NCBI GenBank assembly: GCA_963678705.1
Contig: OY783215.1
Coordinates: forward strand, 15,295,740 to 15,359,739
Length of the DNA stretch: 64,000 nucleotides
Direction: 5' to 3'
DNA from: Panorpa germanica
Lineage: Eukaryota > Arthropoda > Insecta > Mecoptera > Panorpidae
Below the pieces are notes generated by a model. That model was not told the DNA's origin. It did not search any database and was given only the letters and a program-made list of their open reading frames with translations. Shown here one piece after another: positions 50,249-62,800 of this stretch. How positions within the stretch are numbered: position 1 is the first letter of the stretch; each line of letters opens with the position of its first letter. A program made the position numbers and the translations under genes.

Positions 50249-50931
50249 TTACCCCCGTCTTTTTGGTGTGTATGATTTGAATTTTTTCAATAATTTGACC
50301 AACTTTTTTTCAAAATTTGGAATATTTTTTTCGATTTGTAAATTAACTACTAAAGTTAGCCCATATATAAAATTACAACTTTCCGCCACGTGCTTCCAAA
50401 TGAAATTATCGAATTTTTAATTTTTTTTTTCATAATTTAATTCATTATTAAGTAATTCAAAAGAGTTTTCTCCAAAGTTTCCTACCGGGTCTCTTTTTCT
50501 ATTTTTCAATTTCTAATTTTTAAAAAATATTAGCACTGAACACCGTAATACACATGCCAAATTTTAACTTTCTATCTTTTTCGAATTAAAACACGGGGGC
50601 AATTTTTGCAGAGAGTATAAATTGTGCTAGAAAGTTGAAATTTTGTATATAGGCTAACCATAGTAATTTATTTACGAATCGAAGAATAAAATCCTAAATT
50701 TTGAAAAAAAGTTGGCCAAAAAATACATAAATTGAAAATATTTTTTATTTTGTTAAAAAGAATATATTTTTTTAGTCAGTTTATATGAAAAGTTATTTTT
50801 GTTTTTATATGTAAAATTTATATAATAGAACGAGTTAAATATTTCAATTTTAAAATGGAATATAAATTTGATTTGAAATTAAAACCACACACAAAAGACA
50901 GTCATAGTTTGCGACGGGGGTAAACTCTAGT
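50249..50931. repeat. Long foldback repeat 3' of KDM4-like copy 2
   Basis: Two members of the TTTACCCCCGTC family face each other: plus-oriented 50249-50580 and minus-oriented about 50588-50931, ending GGGGGTAAACTCTAGT. A transcript through it could form a hairpin of about 300 bp. It lies about 670 bp beyond the gene's stop codon. Confidence 0.8.
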
Positions 50932-51522
50932 TATACTGTAACACTATAGTACTCGGGTAAGTACTCAAGTAATATTCAATTTTTATAGAAAAACTATGTC
51001 ATCTGAATCGTATCTGATCATGTAAAAGAGCCTTTACATTGACTTGGTCAAACATTCCAAAAACATTGCAATATTAAAGTGCTACCTGCATTGATTGCTC
51101 CCACAACAAATGAACTTGTTTTCTTTTTCTTTCATTACCTGATTAACACATATTGAAAATGTTATGAAAAAAATCTGTTTCAAAAAATATTAAAAATTTT
51201 CTTAATTTTGCTGTAAAAGAATTTATGCCTTACAAACCATCGAATTGAATCTGTTTATACGTTTTTAGTTAAAATAAAATTGGTGATATAATTTGAATGC
51301 TTGTTATTTAAATTTTCACATTTTTACATTTTTACAGTTAAATAAGTAGCAATATTTCAATAATAATATTCGTCATAGAAATGTTCTTAAATAATAATAG
51401 GTATATAAGTATAAGTACTTAAATATTTAAATTATTACTAAAACTAAATACATAAAAAAATATCGCTTCTCTCTATTTACATATTTACATTATATTTCAT
51501 TTTTTACACTTTTAAAAATAGT

Positions 51523-51528
51523 TTTAAT
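51523..51528 (-). terminator. Possible poly(A) signal of KDM4-like copy 2
   Basis: ATTAAA on the minus strand about 70 bp past the stop. The same motif sits at 61159-61164 after copy 3. No AATAAA is nearer. Confidence 0.35.
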
Positions 51529-51596
51529 AGGTCCAATTATAAAAGTCTGTGGAACTGTGTTTTGAGGATTCCTCATAGTTGATTTAAACTGATTAA

Positions 51597-53138
51597 CTAA
51601 TCAGATTCAAATGGTTCTTCGGGATGAGGTTCATCAACATAAAGCCCCATTTTCCAGTCTTCATACTTCTCAGGTTGGAATCTCTTAACAAAGGTGTCCA
51701 TATCTATGGTCAACATACCATTTGGACATGTGCAATGCTGCACTTTCTTACCATACTCAATCCATCGTTCCGTTGCAAAATTTGAGGATTCTGCGCAATT
51801 GAATCCGTGATTAAATCCGGCATGATAGCCTAATGGAAACGTAATAATGATTTCCCCGGCTTCTTGGGTGATTACGTCAAACGGTATTTTATTTTCTTTT
51901 AAAACTTCCGGGCTAATTAACATTGTTTTGTGGCGTAGATAACCGGGGCAGAGTTTGCTTTCTGGAATATGTTTCCTAACTAAGTTTTCAAGTCTTCTAG
52001 CATGTTTAGGAGGAATGGCGTACCAAGTCTTCGGTGCGCCAAAATGCACATAATTTATGGAGTATAAGTCCATATCTTCCGTATGCCATGCGAAGCTGGT
52101 TTTCCACGTGCCAAAATACAGGTACGAGTTATTAACACCGTCGATGGTATAATTGTAATCGCGAACTACGTAATCTAACATGCTGCCTAATTTGTTAATG
52201 TTCCATGAGGAACAATGGTCATCCGTTAGACTCGCCAAAACATCAATTCCATAAATGGGAGCACCTTTTACAACATCCTCCCAATATATTCGCTCCAAGT
52301 CTTCGTGATCATGATGTAGAGGAGTTTCTTTTTCGCACGATGTCGCATTTTTCTTAAATTGCTTTAAACTCGTTTGTCTTTTTTTCGCATTTAATTGTTC
52401 ATATATGCCTTTTGTTTGCGTCTCAGTAACATGCTGAGCAACTGGTGTTTTAATTTTGAACGTCGTTTCGTCCATTCTATACCCATTTTTACTTGGAACC
52501 CATTCCGGAGGCGGAATAATTTTGCAAATTCCTGCTTCATGCGCACCAACGGATTCAATGTACGAAATGAATTTGTTAAAATCTTGGAATTCGTCCCAAG
52601 TCGGTCGGAAAACTTTTATGGAGGGTACTGGGTATCCAAACTTAAAGTCTTCTCCTTCTTCTTCGTGTGTTGTTTGACACTTCGGCACTGTGTAACCGTC
52701 CTCTGTTGTTAGACACTCCGGCACTGTGTAACCGTCCTCTGTTGTTAGACACTCCGGCACTGTGTAACCGTCCTCTGTTGTTAGACACTCCGGCACTGTG
52801 TAACCGTCCTCTGTTGTTAGATACTCCGGCACTGTGTGAACGTCATCTGTTCTTAGATACTCAGGCACTGTGTAAACGTCATTTCTTCTTAGATAATCCG
52901 GCAGTGTGTGAACGTCATTTGTGGTTCCAAACAAGGGTCTGTTCTGATCACCCACTATTACGTCCCGTGGTCCTTCACCACTGGTCAATGTTTTGTTCTT
53001 TATAGCTTTCCGGTACCGCTCTATGTATCCATTAATGCTAACTGCAATTTATTTAATTATATTAATATTACTTATCTTATATATTAGGTATTATATGTTC
53101 GTTAAATACAATAATTAAAACTTACCCGTAGAATTCAT
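51597..53138 (-). CDS. KDM4-like JmjN/JmjC histone lysine demethylase, copy 2 (complete)
   Basis: Exon 1 is 53126-53161 (ATG at 53138); exon 2 is 51597-53041; the intron has GTAAGT and TTGCAG borders. About 485 residues, close to insect KDM4 proteins (about 500) but with JmjN starting only at about residue 146, behind a repeat tract (residues 47-130). JmjC holds all expected ligands: iron by His324, Glu326 and His411; 2-oxoglutarate by Lys342 with Tyr268 and Asn334; structural zinc by Cys369, His375, Cys441 and Cys443. Motifs include FAWHTEDMDLYSINY and GYHAGFNHGFNCAES. The family removes methyl groups from H3K9/H3K36 using iron and 2-oxoglutarate. There are no PHD or Tudor domains, as usual in insects. 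The whole catalytic region sits in one exon, hinting at an ancient retrocopy (inference). An active enzyme is plausible. The function of the repeats is unknown. Confidence 0.92.
52665..52916 (-). repeat. 36-bp coding minisatellite, 7 units (copy 2)
   Basis: Seven in-frame units. The last four read DGYTVPECLTTE or a close variant (final DGYTVPKCQTTH). Total 252 bp. Confidence 0.95.
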
Positions 53139-53161
53139 TATGCCTTTTTGAAGTAGACTAT

Positions 53162-54430
53162 CTGGAAAATAAAAAAAATAAATTATTCTATAAAGTCACA
53201 TGTGATTACATCTTATAATTAACTAAACCGCTTCTTGAGTTTATAATTGTTAATTTATAAAAAATATATTGAATATTATTTTTATAGCGTTTCATTTTCC
53301 TATATTAAAACAGCAATATGAGACACTAATTGGTTAATTTATATATTATGTAATAATATTTAAGTTATCTAATACTTGTATAGTCTATTATCATTTGAAT
53401 ATTTGCTTAAATGTTCTGATTAGCTATGTAAATTAAAGTTCGATTTAACACCGAATTAATTTTGATTGACACCACTACTCCGAATCGACTGTTTACTTCA
53501 CCGACGTCTTGTGAAATCATGTGTTATGCGACAGTAGTATACATTATTTTGTAATGATTACTATCTTTACTTATTATAAATTATTGTATTTAATATAATT
53601 AATTTTATTTCTCTATTTTAACACTAAAACTGAGTGAGTAGGAATGGAGCTTAAATCATTGTTCACAAACTCAATTAAAATACAAAAACTTTACTAGTCA
53701 AAAATAATAAAAAAAATTCCTATAAAAATTTAAATTATATATCTGTCTCGTTTGTTCTAATACAACGTATACATAAGTACATCTCTTTCCTACTACCACC
53801 AAAATGGCGCCGCCAGACACCTGTTTGTAGGTATAAATATTTAACAATAAAATAATATGAGAAATTATTAGAAGTTATTCATTTAAGAATCAAATGAAAT
53901 AAGTCGTTCCAAAAATATACAAATATGACAACTAATTAGGGACAGGAGTTTGTGAATGTATAAAATAATCTACCCTCAAAAGATATTCGTTTACAATCTA
54001 ATCGGACAGAAGAAATATTATAATAAATTTTTCTCTACAATATCATATTTTACAGTTTATAATAAACAAAAATGAAATACACCTTCGCGGAGTCTCATGT
54101 ACATGCATAAAACATAAGAAACATAGACTAAACACATGAAATATTGGAAATCGTTTTGAGTCAAATCATAATATAATGCGTTATGACATATATTTCAATA
54201 TATAAATTTGTTTGAGAATTTAATAAATATGTTTTTTGTTTAGTTAATATATTACAAAAAATGTCATAGCAATTAGTATTCACAAAAACATCACAGAATC
54301 GTTGCTAAAATAATTCAAAATATCACATTTAAGACAAAATTTCACATTTTCAAATATAAAATAATAGAAAATCTAATGTTTCTTTATTTTGTATAATTTT
54401 ACAAAATTCTATAATAATATCATATTAGAC
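53162..54430 (-). other. Putative first intron of KDM4-like copy 2
   Basis: Near-identical to 1182-2451. Copies 2 and 3 share differences from copy 1 (for example GAAATCATGTGTTATGCGAC against GAAATAATG with an added A), showing they are the closer pair. Confidence 0.5.
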
Positions 54431-54434
54431 TTAC

Positions 54435-54694
54435 CTTTCGCAAATTATATATGTTATAATTTTTAATTTCCTTGGAATTCGCCAATCACTATTTAGCACA
54501 TGCACAAATTTTATAAAAATAGTTAAATGTATATAACTTACAAAGTGATCAGTATGGATTACAAAGTATAAATGATTTTTATCGTAAAAATTGTTTGCTC
54601 TTATAGTCAACGCTCTGTAGTTCAATATGAAAACTAAACAAATATAAGGGCGGGTCCAAATACCATGCAAATTTAGTGGAAACGCCCACTGCAT
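54435..54694 (-). promoter_or_regulatory. Candidate 5' UTR exon and promoter of KDM4-like copy 2
   Basis: Counterpart of 2456-2715 with the same GCGAAAG|GTAAGT donor and the conserved GGACCCGCCC and ATTTGCAT patches. A few substitutions are present. Limits are inferred. Confidence 0.35.
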
Positions 54695-55149
54695 ATGAAC
54701 CTTGATGATGCTTTATTAATTTAAAAAGCTGATGATTTACTTAATATAATATAAAATCTATCATTTGTGTTCTCAGTAAAGATATCATTTAAAGTAGTTT
54801 AATGTAATTAAAAATTTGGTAATTTACTTAGCTCCATGGTGTTTTTAAAAATTTGAAAGTTTATTTTGGTTATTATAGAATTATTATTTTATATTACAAG
54901 TTCAAGTACCACCTAATTAAAAATATTGTAATCCTAATCTTTTGCATTGTTAATTTAAAAATTATTTTCACTTTTCGTTGCCAACCAAATACATTCGCAT
55001 AATCGAATAAAAAAGAAGCTAATATTCGCGAATTCGAATATTCGTTACATCCCTAGTATATAGTATAAATATTTTATTATTAGGCTTTTGTTTTTTCAAG
55101 TAAAAATATATTATAAATATAGTATTATTGTAATAATATGACCGTTGTA

Positions 55150-55401
55150 CCCAGTAAACAATTTGGCAAAGTGTCCTGTTTTGTGACGTTTCTATCACTA
55201 TTGCATTTCAATTATAGTTCGCATCAACTTTATCATCATGTGTATTTCCACAGGTTGAGTAATTTCGCCATTGTAGATTATGAAATAGACAATTCATATG
55301 AACGGTTCTGAGAAACTGGACTGTAAATGAACTCTTTTATCACAGAGAAATCATACACATCTTCAATATGATGGTAAAGTGACTCCAAAATGTTTACTGG
55401 A
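55150..55401 (+). mobile_element. MITE, CCCAGTAAACA family, orthologous insertion in copy 2 flank
   Basis: Same insertion point and sequence as 3173-3424, flanked by TA. Inherited with the duplication. Confidence 0.85.
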
Positions 55402-56492
55402 TATCACCCACATTATATAATCCATATTTATGAAAGGTGAGAAAGAAACAGTCCAAAGGGCACGCGAGAGATGCTACCTCATTAAGCGCCTTGATTAGAA
55501 AGACGCCAAAGCGCAAAATCGGGTCGCCCACTGTAATTTAAATTCACGGTAGACTATTCTTAGGTAAATGTGCACATCTACTTTAAATTTATCTCAGACC
55601 GTCCATGGATGCCAAAATGCAGACTGATGACTTGCAATTACACTTCACTTATATTTAATTAAATTAAAATCAACTTTTAGGTATTTACGGAGGTACAGGG
55701 CCTATTCATAAATGATGAAAATGTCGCGAAATGTGAAGGACCGATAAAATAGTTAAAATACATGCTGTCTCAAAATTTGAGTGACCTAAGGTGTATAGTT
55801 TTCTTTATGTGATTAAAAAGAGCCCATTTTCATATGCATCAGAACTTTTAGCTCAATTTCATCACAACAATTTTACCTTTTAACTATGAAAAAATGGTGT
55901 CACGGTTTTCAAAAACTACGTGTATAAATATTTTTTTTTAAACTATTAGTCAAATCACCAAATCAAATGTAAATTTACAACATTGCCAAATTTATTATTA
56001 CTTTTTCAAAATATTTAATTTAAATTTAAATTGAATTAATATAAATTTGATATTAATTATAAGTAATTTTTTAATTATGAAACTATTATATGCATAAAAA
56101 TATAATTTGAACATGCCAAAAGCCATTTTATTGGGAATTTCATTTTCGAAGGTACGCAGGTCTCATATTTACCCCGTTCTCATATATTTTCAATTTCGTA
56201 ATTCGTATTACAGGTAGATAAACTTTTTGCATTAACGGGACGGTCTGTACTTTCTAAACAAATAAAAATACCATACGAATATCTCACCCATACCCATATC
56301 TCAATAAAACATTTTACAAATATTTTACAAATATTTTCGTCAATTTGAGGCGGCAATATTTGTTTAAGGGATTAGTCCACTCTGACATTTTTATAAAAAC
56401 AAATTTCTTTTGGCTTAAATTTATTACTTTATTACTTTTACTAGCTTTTATTACCTATACTAAAAGAACACCCCTGAATAGTACTTACAGTT

Positions 56493-56652
56493 CTAATTAC
56501 GATAGTTCGGCGGCGCCTCATACTTAAAACAAGTTGTGGGGTATAAACTGCCGATATAACTAAAAATAATAACTAAAATTAGCGTATTATAGATTTATAC
56601 CGCTCTTATAACCTCTTTTAAGTATAAGTCACCGCCGAACTATCGTGATTTG
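56493..56652. mobile_element. 160-bp foldback MITE
   Basis: Ends ATTACGATAGTTCGGCGGCG and CACCGCCGAACTATCGTGAT are inverse, and the inner ACTTAAAA stretches also pair. A diverged relative lies at 36283-36470. It marks the point where copy 2's flank departs from copy 1's. Confidence 0.75.
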
Positions 56653-59003
56653 GACTATATATACAATTATAACACAATACTTTTTCTTTTGCGTAAATCT
56701 GAAAAGTGCATTCTTTGAATTGGTCGCCGCGATATCTCAAGAATGCCTCATCCGATTTTAATTAAAATTACACTATCTTCCTCATAAAATTAAGAAACGA
56801 GTAAGAAGCGAGTAGGATTGTTATCGTTCGATGCCTCGTAACTTAATATTCTACCAAAAAATCGATCTTTTTTTCACACAACTATTATTTCCACAATTTT
56901 TTTAAAACTTTTTGTCCCTATTCTATTGGAATGAAGTTACAAGAAGTTTACAAATATTAAAAAAAAAAATGACGAAAAAGAATGATATTTTTTATTTTGT
57001 ATTTAATTTAAATTGTTTAGCATATGGCAATACGCTTAGTCATTCACAGTACCATTTTTAATGTAATTTATTTTTTAACTTTTCTTAATTTTTTTAGAAC
57101 ATTGCAAGGTCCAATGTTTTAAATTAAAAATGTAAAAGAAAAACTATATTACATAATAACCTCGAAAATGTGACAACCTGTCGAAATGCGATAGAATTTA
57201 TATTTAATAAAAGTTCAATGTCAGTTTGTCAAAAATTAAGAACTAAAAACAATTTCTATTGCTAATTGTTATTGAAAATAGTAATATTAATTATTTCACC
57301 TTAAATTTTGTCCAACTGTCAATATTTATATTACTAAAGAGGGCATAACGCATAAAACACGAATGTGACAAGGAATGCCTATTCTGAAAACCTGAAATCT
57401 GGATTAAAGTATTAGATAAAAACGTAAATTTAATATCAAAACAGTGAGTGGGAATGAGGCTTAATACTCTGCTACTTTTATTTTCTCCAATTAATTCTAA
57501 TGACATTATTGTTAATTATTATATTATACATTTATTGTTAGTAGTGCTAAATACTTACTTTGACATGTTTCATTATTTTCTCGTAAAAAAATTGCCTTAT
57601 AATTCTAACTCTAAAATCAAATACATTTTGAAATTAAACGCGAAGGTGCTTAAGAGCATATCGTTTTTTAAAATACTATTTGCAGTTCTTTATCTAATTA
57701 GTTTCTATAATATCTGGAATCGCTTCTACAAATGTTTACCATTTACCAGTGGCTCCTAATCGGTGCTCCGCGGAATATTTGTACTGCGAATTTATTAATT
57801 GTAATGAAAATATTGTCAAGTTAAATATTCCACATAAAATGTTTATTTAGAAAAATTAAATACTAGAAATAATCCAATACATGAGAAAAACAAATACAGT
57901 ATGAGAAAAAAAAAACACTTTTGATAATTTTTTCAGTAAAAACCCAAATCTAATTAATTAAATGGAATAATTGTTTTGTTCGTTTTACAAATTGATGTTG
58001 GATACACATAGGTTTCAACCAAATTTTAGCCTCTACTATAAGTTATAAATATTACTTTGCGAAAAAGAAATTTGAATTTTGATTGAGGAAAAGAAAAAAT
58101 GTTAAAAGTTGTTGAATTGAACCTTAAATTGTGGCGCCTCTATGTCGGTCTAACCCTATACTAATCACAATATTTATTGCCTAAATATTCATTCAGGATC
58201 CTTAAACAATTTCTATGTATTACTTTACCATTATGTTGTATATTGTATGTAGTACACTGAACCTATTCATAATATACGGGTATATATGGAACACCTTAAC
58301 AATTTCTAATAATCAATTTTGTTAAGCAGGTTTTATATGACAGTATTTCCTTTTTTTGATTTTATGGTTTAAAGGTTCTATTTGCATTTTAAATATTGTT
58401 GTGGATTTATTTCACATTTATGAAGCTACATAAAATATTTGTTGTAAGAAGATTTGCTTACCTAATACTTAATACGTCGGAATCTTTGATATTTTGACTT
58501 GTTTTACAAAAAAGAAAAATATTTGCATAAAAAATTAATAAAACTTAATTATTTAACAAGATCTCTACTAACTCGTGACTACCCTTGCCAAACTCAGTTT
58601 CTTATAAATTAGAATTTGGTTGTGAACTCTTTTTTTTGTGGACGATGTTTTATTTCTATATTAAAATATTGATTAATAAACGTATATTCACGTTTTTGTT
58701 TTATTACTTTTTTTTATATTTATTTACTTATTTGCCTTGACTTTCTTTCGTCATAGCCACCATCAAACATTTTTATACATCTTTTATAATTTATAATTCA
58801 ATTTTACAAATTTCTAAATATTTCAATAATTCACTAATTAATTTTGAATCACTTAACAAAAATTTAGTATTAACAGGAAAAGTTTTAATAACATCTAATA
58901 TATCACTATTCAATTTTGATCTTTCTAAACTATAATTTATGCATTCAAATATAATATGATCCAAAGGAACATTATATTTGTAGAACAAAGGAATATTATA
59001 TTT
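56653..59003. other. Sequence specific to the copy 2 flank, nothing coding
   Basis: Absent from the copy 1 flank. Frames at 57448-57759 and 58791-58988 have no similarity. 58617-58740 is a diverged relative of 13715-13800 in the 2626-bp unit. Confidence 0.45.
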
Positions 59004-59159
59004 GTTTTATTAAATATTCCAAAATTGATGGATATATATCTATTTAAATTTTGAATTTTGTTTAACTGCGTAATATTCCGGATGCATTCCAGTAGTTGAT
59101 GACGTCATGAACTAAAAAGAATATAATAAGCAATATTATACTTTCTATTAATACTTTTT

Positions 59160-59534
59160 ATTAATGGAATGGCGACAGATGAGGCAGAGAGAAGATGAGA
59201 CTAAGACACAAGTGTGAAAGAGAAGTTAAGAAGAAGAGACAGGCAGATATAACAGGAAACAATGGACAAAATTTAAGAGAAAAAAAAAACAATTACAACA
59301 CAAGATATTAAAGGATTTGGAAGGGAGAGATACCACAATACTTAAGAGAATAAGACACAAAAAACATGAGAAGGATTCCCAGATTTAGATTGGGAAACGA
59401 GGAGAAACAGATAATGTGCAAAGAAATGCGAGGAAAGGATGTATAGGGTGTGCGGAAAGGAGATAGAAACATTGGAGCACATACAGTTTTCATGTGAGAA
59501 AAAGGTAATAAGCAAAAAGAATATAAATAGATAA
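59160..59534 (+). pseudogene. LINE ORF2 C-terminal fragment
   Basis: Frame 59427-59534 reads CEERMYRVCGKEIETLEHIQ then FSCEKK, a C..C..H..C arrangement typical of the post-RT segment of insect LINEs. An adjacent frame gives IPRFRLGNEEKQIMC. It is frame-shifted, with no RT core. Confidence 0.6.
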
Positions 59535-59763
59535 ATTTATATTTATTTTTTCGTTTGGAAGGAGTGAGAATGTTTAGATTTAACAAGAATCATAATTGAA
59601 TTAAGTACAATGATATGTAAATAAATGAATTAAGACACAAGAATGTAGGTTTAAAAACGAGTTCTATTACAAATAGGTTTATAAATGGTTCTATTGTTTA
59701 TCTTAACAAACCATAACTCTCAGAAAATGTTTGTTTGATGCCTTTTTTGTAGATTATAATACT

Positions 59764-60578
59764 ACTAGAGATTACCCCCTTCGCAAAGCGACGTCTTTTT
59801 AGTGTTTATGATTTGAATCCAACAAAGTCATTCGTAATTTCATTTCAAATTTTAATTCTATTTTCAAATTGATTTTTTTTAACTCATTCAATAATAAAAA
59901 AAATTTTCGTATAAATTGACTAAAAAAATATATTTTTTTTAATAATTTGACCAACTCTTTTTCAAAATTTGGAATATTTTTTTCGATTTGTAAATTAGGT
60001 ATTAAAGTTAGTACATATATAAAATTTCAACTTTCTGCCCCGTGCTTCCAAATAAAATTATTGAATTTTGAATATTTTTTTTTCATAATATATTCAAAAT
60101 TCAAAATTTGAGATTTCTCTAACATTTCCTATCGGGTCTCTTTTTCTATTTTTCAATTTCTAATTTTAAAAAAATATTAGCATTGAACACCGTAATACAC
60201 ATGCCAAATTTTAACTTTCTATCTTGTACGAATTAAAATACGGGGGCAATTTTTGTCGAGAGTATAAATTGTGCTCGAAAGTTGAAATTTTGTATATAGG
60301 CTAACCTTGGTAATTTATTTACGAATCGCAGAAAAAAATCCCAAATTTTGAAAAAAAGTTGGCCAAAAAACGCATAAATTGAAAATATTTAATATTTTGT
60401 TAAAAAGAATATATTTTTTTAGTCAGTTTATATGAAAAGTTATTTTTGTTTTTATATGTAAAATTTATATAATAGAACGAGTTAAATATTTCAATTTTAA
60501 AATGGAATATAAATTTGATTTGAAATTAAAACCACACACAAAAGACAGTCATAGTTTGCGACGGGGGTAAACTCTAGT
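59764..60578. repeat. Long foldback repeat 3' of KDM4-like copy 3
   Basis: Counterpart of 50249-50931 but with a more complete left arm: starts ACTAGAGATTACCCCCTTCG and ends GGGGGTAAACTCTAGT. 815 bp, ending about 655 bp beyond the copy 3 stop codon. Confidence 0.8.
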
Positions 60579-61232
60579 TATACTGTAATACTATAGTACT
60601 CAAGTAATATTCATAGAAAAACTATGTCATCTGAATCGTATCTGGTCATGTAAAACAGCCTTTACATTGACTTGGTCAGACATTCCAAAAACATTGCAAT
60701 ATTAAAGTGCTACCTGCATTGATTGCTCCCACAACAAATGAACTTGTTTTCTTTTTCTTTCATTACCTGATTAACACATATTGAAAATGTTATTTTTTAT
60801 TGAAAAAAATCTGTTTCAAAAAATATTAAAAATTTTCTTAATTTTGCTGTAAAAGAATTTATGCCTTACAAACCATCGAATTGAATCTGTTTATACGTTT
60901 TTAGTTAAAATAAAATTGGTGATATAATTTGAATGCTTGTTATTTACATTTTTTCATATTTACATTTTTACAGTTAAATAAGTAGCAATATTTCAATAAT
61001 AATATTCGTCATAGAAATGTTCTTAAATAATAATAGGTATATAAGTATAAGTACTTAAATATTTAAATTATTACTAAAACTAAATACATAAAAAAATATC
61101 GCTTCTCTCTATTTACATATTTACATTATATTTCATTTTTTACACTTTTAAAAATAGTTTTAATAGGTCCAATTATAAAAGTCTGTGGAACTGTGTTTTG
61201 AGGATTCCTCATAGTTGATTTAAACTGATTAA

Positions 61233-62777
61233 CTAATCAGATTCAAATGGTTCTTCGGGATGAGGTTCATCAACATAAAGCCCCATTTTCCAGTCTTCAT
61301 ACTTCTCAGGTTGGAATCTCTTAACAAAGGTGTCCATATCTATGGTCAACATACCATTTGGACATGTGCAATGCTGCACTTTCTTACCATACTCAATCCA
61401 TCGTTCCGTTGCAAAATTTGAGGATTCTGCGCAATTGAATCCGTGATTAAATCCGGCATGATAGCCTAATGGAAACGTAATAATGATTTCCCCGGCTTCT
61501 TGGGTGATTACGTCAAACGGTATTTTATTTTCTTTTAAAACTTCCGGGCTAATTAACATTGTTTTGTGGCGTAGATAACCGGGGCAGAGTTTGCTTTCTG
61601 GAATATGTTTCCTAACTAAGTTTTCAAGTCTTCTAGCATGTTTAGGAGGAATGGCGTACCAAGTCTTCGGTGCGCCAAAATGCACATAATTTATGGAGTA
61701 TAAATCCATATCTTCCGTATGCCATGCAAAGCTGGTTTTCCACGTGCCAAAATACAGGTACGAGTTATTAACACCGTCGATAGTATAATTGTAATCGCGA
61801 ACTACGTAATCTAACATGCTGCCTAATTTGTTAATGTTCCATGAGGAACAATGGTCATCCGTTAGACTCGCCAAAACATCAATTCCATAAATGGGAGCAC
61901 CTTTTACAACATCCTCCCAATATATTCGCTCCAAGTCTTCGTGATCATGATGTAGAGGAGTTTCTTTTTCGCACGATGTCGCATTTTTCTTAAATTGCTT
62001 TAAACTCGTTTGTCTTTTTTTCGCATTTAATTGTTCATATATGCCTTTTGTTTGCGTCTCAGTAACATGCTGAGCAACTGGTGTTTTAATTTTGAACGTC
62101 GTTTCGTCCATTCTATACCCATTTTTACTTGGAACCCATTCCGGAGGCGGAATAATTTTGCAAATTCCTGCTTCATGCGCACCAACGGATTCAATGTACG
62201 AAATGAATTTGTTAAAATCTTGGAATTCGTCCCAAGTCGGTCGGAAAACTTTTATGGAGGGTACTGGGTATCCAAACTTAAAGTCTTCTCCTTCTTCTTC
62301 GTGTGTTGTTTGACACTTCGGCACTGTGTAACCGTCCTCTGTTGTTAGACACTCCGGCACTGTGTAACCGTCCTCTGTTGTTAGACACTCCGGCACTGTG
62401 TAACCGTCCTCTGTTGTTAGACACTCCGGCACTGTGTAACCGTCCTCTGTTGTTAGATACTCCGGCACTGTGTGAACGTCATCTGTTCTTAGATGCTCAG
62501 GCACTGTGTAAACGTCATTTCTTCTTAGATAATCCGGCAGTGTGTGAACGTCATTTGTGGTTCCAAACAAGGGTCTGTTTTTCTGATCACCCACTATTAC
62601 GTCCCGTGGTCCTTCACCACTGGTCAATGTTTTGTTCTTTATAGCTTTCTTGAACTTCTCTATGTATTCTTCAATGCTAACTGCAATTTATTTAATTATA
62701 TTAATATTACTTATCTTATATATTAGGTATTATATGTTCGTTAAATACAATAATTAAAACTTACCCGTAGAATTCAT
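61233..62777 (-). CDS. KDM4-like JmjN/JmjC histone lysine demethylase, copy 3 (complete)
   Basis: Exon 1 is 62765-62800 (ATG at 62777); exon 2 is 61233-62680. About 486 residues. Identical to copy 2 through JmjN and JmjC, so all catalytic and zinc residues are kept. Differences lie in the N-terminus: residues 8-15 are EEYIEKFK instead of NGYIERYR, one Lys is inserted (GDQKNRP), and one repeat has PEHL instead of PEYL. The first difference is eight substitutions in 25 bp, far above the background between copies. The gene repeats copy 2 at a 9.64-kb spacing with about 1 kb of shared 3' flank, and its intron runs to the window end. Likely the same nuclear demethylase role if translated. Confidence 0.92.
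62301..62552 (-). repeat. 36-bp coding minisatellite, 7 units (copy 3)
   Basis: Same unit number and order as copy 2, with a single Tyr to His change in the second unit. Confidence 0.95.
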
Positions 62778-62800
62778 TATGCCTTTTTGAAGTAGACTAT

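Noticed and set aside
51597-52988. TTG at 52988 as the start of the demethylase
   Set aside because: The frame is open upstream into a spliced exon with an ATG and consensus splice sites, which is more plausible for an animal gene than a TTG start.
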